A stretch of DNA of 64,000 nucleotides. Origin: Pseudomonadota bacterium (lineage in GTDB: Bacteria > Pseudomonadota > Alphaproteobacteria > Sphingomonadales > Sphingomonadaceae). A program made the translations under genes and the position numbers. The notes beneath the pieces are model-generated. The model did not search any database. It was given only the letters and a program-made list of their open reading frames with translations, and was not told where the DNA came from. Shown here piece after piece: positions 10,495 through 20,818 of this stretch; the first letter of the stretch is position 1; each line of letters begins with the position of its first letter. The DNA is taken from the NCBI GenBank assembly GCA_039818985.1, contig JBCBSU010000001.1, positions 1,514,367 through 1,578,366 of the forward strand, given 5' to 3'.

Positions 10495-12759
10495 CTAATC
10501 ATCGAAGCGGTTGTTCCGCGGAAAACCCGTCGGCGGCAGCCTCCCGGCGGCACCCCGGGCTACTTTCCACAGGCTGATTTCCTTTTCGTTGCGCCGTCGC
10601 CCGGTATCACCACCCATGGTCCAGCTCAGGCCTTCCTTGAAATTGAACGCAACGGCATCGGACAGGCCACCCTGTTTGTAGCGCTGAAGCTGTACCCCCT
10701 GCCCGCGCGCCATAGTCGGCAAGTCGGCAAGCGCGAAGATCACCAGCTTGCGATTGTCGCCGATTACCGCAACGCTATCGGCATCGGCCGGAATGGCGCG
10801 AACCACAGCGACACGGCTATCGCCCTTGAGGTTAACAACCTGGCGACCCTTGCGTGTCTCGGAAGTCAGCTCGGCTATCTTTGCCTGAAAACCGCGACCA
10901 TTATTTGCGGCGAGCAACACATGTCCACTCTCGCCTGCGACCAGCAGCTGCATGATGCGCGCATCCGTATCGATATCGAGCATGGAACGCACCGGTTCGC
11001 CAAAACCGCGCGCACCGGGCAGTTTGTCGGCCCCCAGGGTGAAAAAGCGGCCATCATCGCTCACCAAAAGCAGCCGGTCGGTCGATTGCGCATGCAGCGA
11101 GAATGCCGGGCCATCGCCTTCCTTGAACTTGGTAATCTCCTTTTGCGACAGATCGGCATGGCCCTTCATCGCCTTGATCCAGCCACGATTGGACAGGATC
11201 ACCGTAACCGGCTCGCGCTCGATCATCGCTTCGAGCGGAATCTCGCGTGCCGGCGCCGCTTCTTCCAGGCTGGTACGGCGCTTGCCGAGCTCTGTGTCGA
11301 TCCCGTACTCTTTCTGCAGCGCCACCAGGTCCTTACGGATGCGTGTTGTCTGCCGCTGCTTGCTGTTCAGCAGCTTCTCCAGATCATCGCGCTCTTTCTC
11401 CAGCGCATCGCCTTCCTTGCGCAGCTCCATTTCTTCGAGTTTGCGCAAACTACGCAATCGCATGTTGAGGATCGCCTCGGCCTGGCGCTCGCTGAGGTCG
11501 AACTCCTCCATCATCACCGGACGCGGCTCATCCTCGGTGCGGATGATTTCGATCACCCGGTCGAGATTGAGAAAGGCGATAATATAACCGCTGAGCAGCT
11601 CGAGCCGGTCGTTGATCTTGCCAAGGCGATACGCGCTGCGCCGCTGCAGCACGATGAACAGATGGTCGAGCCAATGGCCAAGCAGCTCGCCCAGCCCCAT
11701 CACCGAGGGCGTACGCTCGGCATCAAGCACGTTCATGTTGAGCGAAAAGCGGTTTTCCAGATCAGTGAGGCGGAACAGGCTGTCCATCAGCACTTCGGGA
11801 TCGACCGTCCGGCTTTTCGGCTCGAGCACGATACGCAGCTGCTCATCAGACTCGTCGCGCACATCGGCGAGAATCGGCAGTTTCTTGTCGAGAATCAGGG
11901 TCGCAATCTGCTCGATCAGCTTCGACTTGGCGACTTGATAGGGAATTTCGCTGACCACGGCGACCCATTGCCCGCGACCCAGATCTTCCTTGTGCCATCC
12001 CGCCCGTACCCGCATGGAACCGCGCCCGGTGCGATAGACCTCGGAGATACTCTCCCTGCTGTCGGGCAATATGCCACCGGTCGGGAAGTCAGGCCCGTGA
12101 AAGACTTCCATCAGCTGCTCATGTTCGACCTTGCGGTTTTCCAGCACCAGCAGCGCCGCATCGACAATCTCGGAAACATTGTGCGACGGGATTGAGGTCG
12201 CCATACCAACAGCAATGCCGCTGGCACCATTGGCCAGCAAATTGGGGAAATAGCCGGGCAGAATTTCCGGCTCTTCATCTTCGCCATTATAGGTGGGGAT
12301 GAAGTCGACCGTGCCGGCATTGAGGCCATCCATCAGCCGGATGGCAGTCGGCGTCAGCCGCGCTTCGGTGTAGCGATAGGCTGCGGCGTTATCCCCGTCG
12401 ATATTGCCGAAATTGCCCTGCCCGTCGACCAGCGGATAGCGCAACGCGAAATCCTGTGCCAGGCGCACCATCGCATCATAGACCGCCTGGTCGCCATGCG
12501 GGTGATATTTACCGACGACATCGCCGACGACACGGGCACATTTCTTGTAACCGCTGGCGGGGTCGAGCTTGAGCTGGCGCATCGCCCATAACAGCCGACG
12601 ATGCACCGGTTTCAGACCATCGCGCAGATCGGGCAGAGACCGCGCAGTGATGGTCGACAACGCATAGACCAGATAGCGCTCGGACAGTGCTTCGTTGAAC
12701 GATGTCGGTATCGGATTGGTCTCCGGCGCGCCCTTGCCCGGATTATCGGTACTGCTCAT
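10495..12759 (-). CDS. parC: DNA topoisomerase IV subunit A
   Basis: 754-residue catalytic subunit of the type IIA topoisomerase that decatenates daughter chromosomes. The N-terminal breakage-reunion domain has [20 protein letters not shown], the [12 protein letters not shown] quinolone-pocket loop and the active-site Tyr in [11 protein letters not shown] (near residue 128). The C-terminal half contains the beta-pinwheel repeats and lacks the GyrA box, which favours ParC over GyrA. No parE is adjacent. An inverted repeat (12776-12782/12790-12796) lies just upstream of the start. Confidence 0.93.
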   Translation of the reverse strand: MSSTDNPGKGAPETNPIPTSFNEALSERYLVYALSTITARSLPDLRDGLKPVHRRLLWAMRQLKLDPASGYKKCARVVGDVVGKYHPHGDQAVYDAMVRLAQDFALRYPLVDGQGNFGNIDGDNAAAYRYTEARLTPTAIRLMDGLNAGTVDFIPTYNGEDEEPEILPGYFPNLLANGASGIAVGMATSIPSHNVSEIVDAALLVLENRKVEHEQLMEVFHGPDFPTGGILPDSRESISEVYRTGRGSMRVRAGWHKEDLGRGQWVAVVSEIPYQVAKSKLIEQIATLILDKKLPILADVRDESDEQLRIVLEPKSRTVDPEVLMDSLFRLTDLENRFSLNMNVLDAERTPSVMGLGELLGHWLDHLFIVLQRRSAYRLGKINDRLELLSGYIIAFLNLDRVIEIIRTEDEPRPVMMEEFDLSERQAEAILNMRLRSLRKLEEMELRKEGDALEKERDDLEKLLNSKQRQTTRIRKDLVALQKEYGIDTELGKRRTSLEEAAPAREIPLEAMIEREPVTVILSNRGWIKAMKGHADLSQKEITKFKEGDGPAFSLHAQSTDRLLLVSDDGRFFTLGADKLPGARGFGEPVRSMLDIDTDARIMQLLVAGESGHVLLAANNGRGFQAKIAELTSETRKGRQVVNLKGDSRVAVVRAIPADADSVAVIGDNRKLVIFALADLPTMARGQGVQLQRYKQGGLSDAVAFNFKEGLSWTMGGDTGRRRNEKEISLWKVARGAAGRLPPTGFPRNNRFDD

Positions 12760-12962
12760 GCAAGGCGCCTAGCAATCTCGCCCGGTCTTGGCGAGAAGGG
12801 TATTCGAAAAGCTGTGGATTTTGCATATGTCGGATAGTCTCATTGCTGCACATATGCACCACATGAATTGCGCCACTCGCATCAATCCTTTATAGCGCAG
12901 ACTTTCGCAACCTGCCGTTCAAACAGGCCGGGTCGCCCCTCCGGGATAGTGTCAGGAACTCT

Positions 12963-13742
12963 ATGTCACGCCGCCGCCAGATTTACGAAGGCAAAGCCAA
13001 GATCCTTTACGAAGGCCCCGAACCGGGGACCATCATCCAGTATTTCAAGGATGATGCCACCGCCTATAACGCCCAGAAGAAGGGCACGATTAACGGCAAG
13101 GGCGTGATCAACAACCGCATCAGCGAATATGTCTTTACCCGACTGGCGCATATCGGCATACCGACGCACTTTATCCGCCGGCTCAATATGCGTGAGCAGC
13201 TGGTGCGTCAGGTCGAGATTGTGCCGATCGAGGTGATTGTCCGGAACGTTGCCGCAGGGTCGATCTGCAGCCGGCTTGGCCTGGAAGAAGGCCAGCCGCT
13301 GCCGCATACGCTGATCGAATATTGCTATAAGGATGACACACTTGGTGACCCGCTGATCGCCGAAGAGCATATCGCCTGTTTCGGGTGGGCGAGCCTCGAG
13401 GAAATGCAGGACATTTCTTCGATGGCGATCCGTATCAATGACTTTATGAGCGGCATGTTTGCCGGCATCGGTATCCGACTGATCGACTTCAAGCTGGAAT
13501 TCGGGCGGCTTTTCGATGGCGATTTCTCGCGCATTATCCTCGCCGACGAGATCAGCCCCGACGGTTGCCGGCTCTGGGATCTCGCGACCAATGAGAAGCT
13601 CGACAAGGACCGTTTCCGGCGCGATCTTGGCGGTGAGGTGGAAGCCTATCAGGAAGTCGCGCGGCGGCTCGGCCTGTTGCAGGAAACCAGCGATAATGAG
13701 GTGCTGGATTTCGACACCCACCGCAAGAAACGCGGGAAATAA
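12963..13742 (+). CDS. purC: SAICAR synthase
   Basis: Phosphoribosylaminoimidazole-succinocarboxamide synthase of de novo purine synthesis; joins aspartate to CAIR with ATP. The 259-residue product has typical features: [15 protein letters not shown] at the start, the [15 protein letters not shown] loop, [17 protein letters not shown] and the [10 protein letters not shown] motif followed by DEISPD. Its stop overlaps the start of the M16 peptidase by one nt (TAATG). purS and purQ follow about 3.3 kb later on the same strand, so the pur cluster is interrupted by the peptidase gene. Confidence 0.96.
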   Translation: MSRRRQIYEGKAKILYEGPEPGTIIQYFKDDATAYNAQKKGTINGKGVINNRISEYVFTRLAHIGIPTHFIRRLNMREQLVRQVEIVPIEVIVRNVAAGSICSRLGLEEGQPLPHTLIEYCYKDDTLGDPLIAEEHIACFGWASLEEMQDISSMAIRINDFMSGMFAGIGIRLIDFKLEFGRLFDGDFSRIILADEISPDGCRLWDLATNEKLDKDRFRRDLGGEVEAYQEVARRLGLLQETSDNEVLDFDTHRKKRGK

Positions 13743-16700
13743 TGGCGTTGCGGACAGTTTTTCCTCTGGCAACATTTTCCGGCCCCATGCGCCAGCATCA
13801 CGGCGCACGATCTTTTCTGGCATGGCTGCTCGTGGCATTGTTGCTGTCGTCATCGGCATGGCCGGCAGCGGCGCAATCGGACGAGAGTGCCGCAACGACA
13901 GACCCTGCCGCTGATGCGGTAGCTACCGCATGGGGCTTCGACAACAGCACTCTTGCTCCAGACCCCACGATCCGCTTCGGCGTACTGCCCAATGGTATGC
14001 GCTATGCGATCCGGCAGAATGACAAGCCCGAAGAGACGGCAGTGCTTGAGCTGGTTTTCGATATCGGCTCGCTCAACGAAATGGATGATGAGCGCGGCAT
14101 TGCCCATTTTGTCGAACATATGGCGTTCAACGGCACCACCAATGTTCCCGAAGGCGAGATGGTCAAGATACTCGAGCGCTTCGGCCTTGCTTTCGGTGCC
14201 GATACCAATGCCTATACCAGTTTCGACCGTACTGGATATACGTTGGGCCTGCCCAATGTCTCGGAAGAACTGATCGATACCGCGCTGTTCCTGCTGCGCG
14301 AAACTGCAAGCGAAATCACCTTTGCTCCCGGGGCTGTCGAACGCGAGCGCGGGGTTGTCCTTTCGGAGATGCGCACAAGGGATAGCTATACCTTGCGGAA
14401 TTTTGTTGAGCAGACCGATTTTTTCCTGCCTGATACGCGCATTGCCCAGCGACTGCCAATCGGCACCGAAGAGAGTATTCGCACCGTCTCGGCAGACCAG
14501 CTGAAACGCTTTTACCTGCGGCACTATCGGCCTGAAAATGCGACGCTGGTCATCGTTGGCAACATCGATGTCGATATGATCGAACGCAAGGTCATACAGG
14601 GCTTCGGTAACTGGGAGGCCCAGACGGCCCTGCCCCAGGATCAGCAGGCCGACATTATCGATTTTGATCGCACCGGCGCAGCGCATGATTTTGTCAATCC
14701 GGCAATCAGCGAAAGCGCCACGCTGGTGGCTTATGCTCCCTATCGCAAAAAGCCGGACAATCTCGATAACCGGCGCAAGGCACTGCTGCGCAGCATGGGT
14801 TATCGCATCATCGCCCGCCGTATCGGGCGTATGGTCCGCGCCGGCAACACGCCGCTGCTATCGGCACGCTTCGATAGCGGCGATGTGTTCAAGCTGACGC
14901 ATGAGACCCAATTGCAGGTGCAGACCCGCGACGGCGAACTGGCAGAGGGTGTTGCGGTAGCCGAGAAGCTTGTCCGCCAGGCACTGGTCCATGGCTTTAC
15001 CGATCAGGAAGTTGCCGAACAGATTGCGGGTTATCGCAATGCGCTGGAAAATGCGGTGCGCAGCTCATCGACCCGGCGCAATGCAGGTCTTGCCAACCTG
15101 ATCATCGACGGCCTTTTCGCGCACCGCGTAGTAACCACCCCGGCCTCGCGCCTTGCACGTTTTGAGGCCGCCGAACCGAATATCTCGTCGGAAACTATCC
15201 TCGCCGCGATGCGCGAGGATATCGTGCCGCTGTCCGACCCGCTGATCCATATTACCACCAAAGGGGATATTGCAGGCGGCGCGGAGAGTATAAGGACCGC
15301 CTGGCTCGGCAGCCAGGAAGTTGCGGTGCTACCGATAAAGGAAAAGACCAGCGGACAGTTTGCTTACACCGATTTCGGCCAGCAAGGCGCGATTATCGAA
15401 GATCAATACATTGACGACTTGGGAATCCGCACCATCCGCTTCGCCAACAATGTCCGCCTCAACATCAAGCCGACCGATTTCGAGGAGGACCGGGTCAGAA
15501 TTTCACTGCGGATCGATGGTGGTGAATTGCTCAACAGCCTCGACAATCCTTATGCCACCACATTGATGCGCATATATGGCGACGCCGGACTGGAGGCACA
15601 CAGTGTCGATGACCTGCTCAGCATATTGGCGGGTCGGTCGGTATCGCTGCGCTTTTCTGCCGGTAGCGACTATTTCGGCAGCTATGTCGCGACTACGCCG
15701 CAGGACCTGCTGATCCAGCTCCAGATACTCGCCGCCTATGTACAGGCGCCGGGCTACCGGACCGAAGCACTGGAACGCTATCGGCGCAGCTTCGACAATT
15801 ATTATGCCCGGCTGGCCGCTACGCCCGAAGCCGCATTGGGCAGCTATATTGGCGGTATCATCTCGGACGATGACCCACGTTTCAGCCTGGCACCGCAGGA
15901 AGCGCTGGAGAAGCTGGATTTTGCCGCGCTGAAAAACGCCATCGGTGAGTCTCTCGAACGAGCCTCTCTGGAAATCGGAATTGTTGGTGATGTTGACGAA
16001 CAAGCTGTAATTGAAGCGGTCGCCAGCACCTTTGGAGCACTGCCCGAACGCGAGAAGGCTGCGCGCGACTATGGCGCACAAATCCAGCGCCGTTTCACCA
16101 ACGAGCGCGCGACGCGCTATATCGCCCATGATGGTGAGCAGGAACAGGCGATATTGCGCTATTACTGGCCGACCGATGACAATAGCGACTATGCCACCGA
16201 GGTCAGACTGTTGCTGCTCTCCGAAATCCTGCAATTGCGGCTAACCGACAGGGTAAGAGAGGAGCTCGGTGCCAGCTATTCACCTGGGGCGTCATCGTTC
16301 ATGTCATCCATCTATGATGGCTATGGCTATATGACGGTCGGCAGCAATGTCGATTTTGCCGACCGCGAAACCGTGAAACAGGCAATTGCCGGGATCGTCG
16401 AGTCGCTGATCACAGACCCCGCGAGCGAAGACGAACTGCTGCGCGCGAAGCGGCCGATTGAGGAGCGCCTGAAACAGCGTGCCACCAGCAATCGATCATG
16501 GATGGCGATTGTCGATCAGGCACAGACCGATCCAGATGCGCTCGCACGCTACCGCAGCTTGCCTGACATGATCGCCAGCGTCAGTGCAGAACAGCTCCAG
16601 CAGGAGGCTGTAAAATGGCTTTCACTGCCGCCCCTTGTTGTCGAGGTGGTGCATCGCAGCGAATATGCCGCCCTCAATGGCGATAATGATATTGCTGGAG

Positions 16701-16759
16701 CCGGTGGCGGACAGTCAGCCCTTGGTGCGATAACCGCTGATAATGCCGAAAATGAATGA
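13742..16759 (+). CDS. M16 family metallopeptidase (pitrilysin/insulinase-like), exported
   Basis: Large zinc peptidase of the pitrilysin family with two tandem M16 units (1005 residues from 13742). The inverted zinc motif HxxEH is at residues 122-126 (HFVEH), with the third ligand probably the Glu of ERGVVLSEM. The C-terminal half is the inactive M16 partner domain. A signal peptide ends near PAAAQ. An internal ATG at 13787 would give a tidier signal peptide, while 13742 is coupled to the purC stop; the choice is open. Export to the periplasm is likely. The substrate is unknown. It sits between purC and purS without an obvious functional link. Confidence 0.9.
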   Translation: MALRTVFPLATFSGPMRQHHGARSFLAWLLVALLLSSSAWPAAAQSDESAATTDPAADAVATAWGFDNSTLAPDPTIRFGVLPNGMRYAIRQNDKPEETAVLELVFDIGSLNEMDDERGIAHFVEHMAFNGTTNVPEGEMVKILERFGLAFGADTNAYTSFDRTGYTLGLPNVSEELIDTALFLLRETASEITFAPGAVERERGVVLSEMRTRDSYTLRNFVEQTDFFLPDTRIAQRLPIGTEESIRTVSADQLKRFYLRHYRPENATLVIVGNIDVDMIERKVIQGFGNWEAQTALPQDQQADIIDFDRTGAAHDFVNPAISESATLVAYAPYRKKPDNLDNRRKALLRSMGYRIIARRIGRMVRAGNTPLLSARFDSGDVFKLTHETQLQVQTRDGELAEGVAVAEKLVRQALVHGFTDQEVAEQIAGYRNALENAVRSSSTRRNAGLANLIIDGLFAHRVVTTPASRLARFEAAEPNISSETILAAMREDIVPLSDPLIHITTKGDIAGGAESIRTAWLGSQEVAVLPIKEKTSGQFAYTDFGQQGAIIEDQYIDDLGIRTIRFANNVRLNIKPTDFEEDRVRISLRIDGGELLNSLDNPYATTLMRIYGDAGLEAHSVDDLLSILAGRSVSLRFSAGSDYFGSYVATTPQDLLIQLQILAAYVQAPGYRTEALERYRRSFDNYYARLAATPEAALGSYIGGIISDDDPRFSLAPQEALEKLDFAALKNAIGESLERASLEIGIVGDVDEQAVIEAVASTFGALPEREKAARDYGAQIQRRFTNERATRYIAHDGEQEQAILRYYWPTDDNSDYATEVRLLLLSEILQLRLTDRVREELGASYSPGASSFMSSIYDGYGYMTVGSNVDFADRETVKQAIAGIVESLITDPASEDELLRAKRPIEERLKQRATSNRSWMAIVDQAQTDPDALARYRSLPDMIASVSAEQLQQEAVKWLSLPPLVVEVVHRSEYAALNGDNDIAGAGGGQSALGAITADNAENE

Positions 16760-16864
16760 CATGAACAGCGCCAGTTGCACCTGACCATCAGGGTCGCGCC
16801 AGCCCATAACCTCATGTCCGAAGGCAAACAGGGCAATAAACATCATTACTGCTAAACCGGCCAT
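16715..16864 (-). CDS. Small two-helix membrane protein (49 aa)
   Basis: An ATG at 16864 on the minus strand opens a 49-codon frame. The product starts MAGLAVMMFIALFAFGHEV and ends FIFGIISGYRTKG. It has two hydrophobic stretches (about residues 2-16 and 31-43) separated by a short polar turn (GWRDPDGQ), so it would be a hairpin inner-membrane protein. An AAAGGAG lies 16 nt before the start, which is rather far. The last 45 nt are antisense to the end of the M16 gene. Balanced hydrophobicity and a sensible topology argue that it is real, but no family is recognised. Confidence 0.5.
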   Translation of the reverse strand: MAGLAVMMFIALFAFGHEVMGWRDPDGQVQLALFMSFIFGIISGYRTKG

Positions 16865-17030
16865 AGCGATGCTCGTGTCACTCCTTTGGCAGGATGCGGA
16901 TACATTCTGTCCATAGTCCAGCTTAGTCGGGAACAGTTAATCTGGGGTTACCGAACGCCATGGCTTGCAGAGAACCGCGCGCACGTCTAGCGAAGCTGCA
17001 CATGCCCTCATGCTGCAAAGGTCTGCTTCC

Positions 17031-17282
17031 ATGAAAGTTCGTGTCCATGTCACGTTGAAGCCCGGTGTTCTTGATCCCCAGGGCCGTGCCACACACCATA
17101 CGCTGGAAAATATGGGGTTCAGCGGCATCAACGACATACGCTGCGGCCGGATGATCGATCTCGACGTTGACCCTTCGGTCAGTGACGAGACAATCGCCGA
17201 TATGTGCCGCAAGCTGCTGGCCAATACCGTCATCGAAAATTATGAGGTCGTGCGGCTGGAGCAGCAGGAGCCGGCAACGTGA
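17031..17282 (+). CDS. purS: Phosphoribosylformylglycinamidine synthase, PurS subunit
   Basis: 83-residue small subunit of the three-part FGAM synthase (PurS-PurQ-PurL); it bridges PurL and PurQ and helps channel ammonia. The start at 17031 gives [18 protein letters not shown], the standard PurS opening; the frame is open upstream to 16965 but lacks family similarity there. The GRMIDLDV strand and the C-terminal [13 protein letters not shown] fit the family. Its stop overlaps the GTG start of purQ by four nt (GTGA). purL is not in this window. Confidence 0.95.
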   Translation: MKVRVHVTLKPGVLDPQGRATHHTLENMGFSGINDIRCGRMIDLDVDPSVSDETIADMCRKLLANTVIENYEVVRLEQQEPAT

Positions 17283-17953
17283 AAACTGCAGTCATCCGCT
17301 TCCCCGGTTCCAATTGTGATCGTGACATGCAGGTAGCGCTGCGCAAGCTGACCGGGAAGGAACCCCGCATCATCTGGCACAGCGAAACCACCATTAACGA
17401 CGATGTGGATCTCATCGCCATCCCGGGCGGCTTTTCCTATGGTGACTATCTGCGCTCGGGCGCGATGGCGGCGCGATCACCGATCATGGCCGCGATTGTG
17501 CGGGCAGCTGAACGCGGCACCGGCATTATCGGCATCTGCAACGGCTTCCAGATCCTCACCGAAGCGCGGCTGCTGCCGGGTGCGCTGGTGCGCAATAGCG
17601 GCATTGATTTTGTCTGCCGCGATGTAACGCTGCACGCCAGCCCAAACGCCTCACCGATGCTCTCCGGGCTAAACAGTGATACCGGCTACACTATCCCGGT
17701 GGCGCATCATGACGGCAACTATTTCGCCGACGCCGAAACCCTCACCATGCTGGAGTCCGAAGGCCGAATCGCCTTTCGCTATGCCGACAATCCCAATGGA
17801 TCGGTGGCCGATATCGCCGGAGTTGCCAATGTCCGCGGCAATGTCCTCGGCATGATGCCGCACCCGGAGCGCGCCGTCGATCCGCAATGCGGCAATACCG
17901 ACGGCGCAGCGTTGTTGCGCTCGATGCTGTCGATGGCACTGGTCGAGGCGTGA
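17279..17953 (+). CDS. purQ: Phosphoribosylformylglycinamidine synthase, PurQ glutaminase subunit
   Basis: 224-residue class I glutamine amidotransferase that supplies ammonia to PurL. It starts at GTG 17279, overlapping purS by four nt. Visible features are the [12 protein letters not shown] opening, [16 protein letters not shown], the nucleophile Cys in GICNGFQIL and the His/Glu of the triad in [10 protein letters not shown] near the C-terminus. It is followed by the convergent GGDEF-EAL gene; the 25-nt gap contains an imperfect hairpin (ATCCGC...GCGGAT) that may help end transcription in both directions. Confidence 0.95.
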   Translation: MKTAVIRFPGSNCDRDMQVALRKLTGKEPRIIWHSETTINDDVDLIAIPGGFSYGDYLRSGAMAARSPIMAAIVRAAERGTGIIGICNGFQILTEARLLPGALVRNSGIDFVCRDVTLHASPNASPMLSGLNSDTGYTIPVAHHDGNYFADAETLTMLESEGRIAFRYADNPNGSVADIAGVANVRGNVLGMMPHPERAVDPQCGNTDGAALLRSMLSMALVEA

Positions 17954-17978
17954 CGATCCGCTCTGCGCTGCATGCAAG

Positions 17979-20336
17979 TCAGGCGGATTTGCGACGACGC
18001 ACATCAAACAGGTTTTTTGCCTCAAGCGCGGTCATCGGCCGACCATAATAATAACCCTGTATTTTCTTGCAGCCCAGATCGGTGATCTTGCGCGCTTCCT
18101 GCTCGTCCTCGACCCCTTCTGCAGTGGTCGACATGCCAAGGCTGTCCGCCATGGCCACAACCGCACGGACAATGGCGAGGCTTTCCGGCACATCACGCGC
18201 TGCGCCCTGCACGAAGCTGCGGTCGATCTTGATATTGGTAAAGCGGGTCTTGCGCAGATAGCCGAGCGAGGAATAGCCGGTCCCGAAATCATCAAGCGAC
18301 AGTCCCGCACCGAGTGACAATATCTGATCGAGCACATCAACGGCCATGGTGCCTTCATGCAGGAAGATGCTCTCGGTAACCTCGACATCGAGCCGCTGCG
18401 GCGGAAGGCCGGAGCTAGACAGCGCCTTCATCAGAATCTGGATGAAATTCGGGTCGCTGAGCTGTTCGGCAGAGACATTGACCGACAATTTGGTGTGTTC
18501 CGGCCAGTTCATCGCTTCCCTGCAGGCATTTTCCAGCACCCAGCGACCGATTGGCACGATCAGGCGCGCATCCTCTGCCAGCGGGATGAATTTCGCCGGT
18601 GAGACGTGGCCCAGTTCTGGGTTTTTCCAGCGCAACAGCACCTCAAAGCCGGAGATTTCTTCTGATTGTGCGCGCACAATCGGCTGGAAGTTCAGGCTGA
18701 ATTCGTTATTGGGCAATGCCTTGCGCAAGGCAATTTCCATGATGCGGCGTTCTTCGGCATGCATATGCAGCTTCGGCTCATAACCATGATGCTTGTTTCC
18801 GCCCTCATCTTTCGAGCGATACAGCGCCAGATCGGCATTGCGGATCAGCATCTCGACGGTGCGCCCATCGCGCGGTGCTATCGCAGAGCCGATACTGGCA
18901 CCGATAAAGACCGTATGCTGGTCCACCTCATAGGGCTTGCACAGCGCATCGATGATTCTCTGCGACAGGTTCTGAATATAGGACGAATCGGGCACTTCCT
19001 TGACCAGCACCGCAAATTCATCGCCACCAAGCCGGCCGCACAGCTCATTGTCGCTCATCAGGCTGCCCAGTCGCTGCGACACCTGGGCCAGCAGACGGTC
19101 ACCGATTAGATGGCCAAGCGTATCATTGACCGCTTTGAAGCGATCAAGGTCGATCATCAGGAACGCCGAACGACGACGCCATTTCTCTCCGTCCTGCATC
19201 GCCTTGCTGGTTGCTTCGGTAATGTGCAGCCGGTTTGGCAAGCCGGTCAGCGTGTCATAGCGCGCCATATAGGCGATCTGCTCTGCTGATTCGCGCTGTT
19301 CGGTAACGTCCGAGCCGACCCCCCGGAAACCCAGGAAGACGCCGTTGTCATCGAGTTTGGGCGAGGCCGACAATTCCCACCAGCGCACCTCGTCGCCGAT
19401 ATGCACCCGCACCATCAGATTGCTGAAGCTTTCGCGACGTTTCAGCTTTTCGGTCAGATCATGCAGGCTTGAATGGAATTTGCCCGTCTCCCAGGATGCA
19501 CCGGAAATAAGCTGGATAAACGACTTGCCCTCGACATCCTTTACGCTGCTGCCCAGCGCATAGGCAAAGCGCGGACTGACATGAGTGACCCGGCGCGACG
19601 GATCGACCTGCCACAGCCAGTCCGCGCCACTTTCCTCAAACTCGCGCAACAACAGGCTCACCACCTGCGTTTTCTCGTTCAGGCCATGCTCCGACAGACG
19701 ATAGCTGAGATAATCACGCGCGGTCTCAAGGCTCGACGCAATCAGCAGCATACACAGGCAGATCGCCGCCGAGGCCATGACATATTGCCCAGTAAGCATG
19801 AACGATGCTGTGCTGGCCATGCCGACCAGCGAGGTGAACAATACGGCACCAAGCGGCATTGCCGCTAGCACCCGGGCAGAACCGACCATCAAAGCCGCTA
19901 CCACGGTCCATGCCGCAGCGTGCTGGCTGATCGAACCATATTGACTAAACACAATGATCGGGCAGCTCCAGCACAGGCCCGATATTGCCGAACCCAGCGC
20001 GATGTTGTTGGTTGCCGAACGGCTGACATGGAATTGCTGCGCATTGCCTTCCGACACTTTGGCGCGAGCAACAAGCCGGTTGGCCAATATGCAGGCAATG
20101 GTGAATATGCCCCAGCCCGCCAGCAGCGAAACCGGCACTGTGCCCCGATAGAGCTGGAACACCAGCACCACACCGATGACATTGGCGATCAGGCGCATGA
20201 CGCCAAAATGGGCAAAGCGCTCATATTGGATCATGCGAATACGATCCCAGTCAAAACCCTCTGGTTTTGACAGGCCCAATATACCGACAAGCGGCAGCGT
20301 TTTCGTATCGCCAGGAAGTTCGAGAATATCAGTCAC
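17979..20336 (-). CDS. Membrane-bound PAS-GGDEF-EAL protein
   Basis: 785 residues. The N-terminal 200 residues hold about five or six hydrophobic segments forming a membrane sensor of unknown type. A PAS domain follows at about 230-350 (WLWQVDPSRRVTHVSP, then GFRGVGSDVTEQ). The GGDEF domain at about 355-520 has DLDRFKAVNDTLGH and an intact RLGGDEFAVL. The final EAL domain opens with EVLLRW instead of EAL but keeps NVSAEQ, DDFGTGYSSL and KIDRSFVQG. Both activities may be present; the EVL change is conservative and is found in active enzymes. It is monocistronic and convergent with purQ. Confidence 0.9.
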   Translation of the reverse strand: MTDILELPGDTKTLPLVGILGLSKPEGFDWDRIRMIQYERFAHFGVMRLIANVIGVVLVFQLYRGTVPVSLLAGWGIFTIACILANRLVARAKVSEGNAQQFHVSRSATNNIALGSAISGLCWSCPIIVFSQYGSISQHAAAWTVVAALMVGSARVLAAMPLGAVLFTSLVGMASTASFMLTGQYVMASAAICLCMLLIASSLETARDYLSYRLSEHGLNEKTQVVSLLLREFEESGADWLWQVDPSRRVTHVSPRFAYALGSSVKDVEGKSFIQLISGASWETGKFHSSLHDLTEKLKRRESFSNLMVRVHIGDEVRWWELSASPKLDDNGVFLGFRGVGSDVTEQRESAEQIAYMARYDTLTGLPNRLHITEATSKAMQDGEKWRRRSAFLMIDLDRFKAVNDTLGHLIGDRLLAQVSQRLGSLMSDNELCGRLGGDEFAVLVKEVPDSSYIQNLSQRIIDALCKPYEVDQHTVFIGASIGSAIAPRDGRTVEMLIRNADLALYRSKDEGGNKHHGYEPKLHMHAEERRIMEIALRKALPNNEFSLNFQPIVRAQSEEISGFEVLLRWKNPELGHVSPAKFIPLAEDARLIVPIGRWVLENACREAMNWPEHTKLSVNVSAEQLSDPNFIQILMKALSSSGLPPQRLDVEVTESIFLHEGTMAVDVLDQILSLGAGLSLDDFGTGYSSLGYLRKTRFTNIKIDRSFVQGAARDVPESLAIVRAVVAMADSLGMSTTAEGVEDEQEARKITDLGCKKIQGYYYGRPMTALEAKNLFDVRRRKSA

Positions 20337-20425
20337 TCAAGCCTGATAACCGAACTATGTTAGCGAAACGTAAGCAAGTGCAGCAATTCAGGGTAAAATC
20401 GCGTGTTGCACCGCAACCCCAGAAA

Positions 20426-20818
20426 TCACAATCCGGCTGCGGCTTCCTCCCAGTTTCGCCCGTCAAAATGGCGGAATTTCGGCTGCAGCAGCGACACATC
20501 GTCGAGACAATCGAAATGCAGGCTCCAGCAATCGGGATGCGAGCGCGGCTGGTAGAAGCTCTTTATCCCGCAATGGCTGCAGAACAGATGCTCGGCCGCA
20601 CCGGTGCCAAAGCGATAGGATCGCAGCACTTCTTCCCCCGATAACAGGGTAAAATTGCGATGCGGCACGATCAGGTGGCGATAACCTGTGCGACGGCAGA
20701 TCGAACAGTTGCACAACAGGATTTCCGGTTCCGCCTCAACCACTGCAGAGAAACGCACCCGGCGGCAATGACAACCGCCAGTAACAGTGATCGCGGCGGT
20801 TTGGCCGCCCGCCATCAC
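20426..20818 (-). CDS. GFA/CENP-V family zinc protein
   Basis: 130-residue protein of the GFA family (named after glutathione-dependent formaldehyde-activating enzyme), a small zinc-binding fold. The zinc-ligand cysteines are visible in GGCHCRRVRF, CNCSICRRTG and LFCSHCGIKSFY, the standard three-motif pattern. The substrate is unknown for most members, so a formaldehyde role should not be assumed. Its start overlaps the glmS stop by four nt (ATGA), so it is the last gene of a glmU-glmS-GFA transcript. Confidence 0.85.
   Translation of the reverse strand: MMAGGQTAAITVTGGCHCRRVRFSAVVEAEPEILLCNCSICRRTGYRHLIVPHRNFTLLSGEEVLRSYRFGTGAAEHLFCSHCGIKSFYQPRSHPDCWSLHFDCLDDVSLLQPKFRHFDGRNWEEAAAGL

Noticed and set aside
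12776-12796. Inverted repeat TCTCGCC/GGCGAGA upstream of parC
   Set aside because: Short arms, no T-run and no known regulator site; could be chance in GC-rich DNA.
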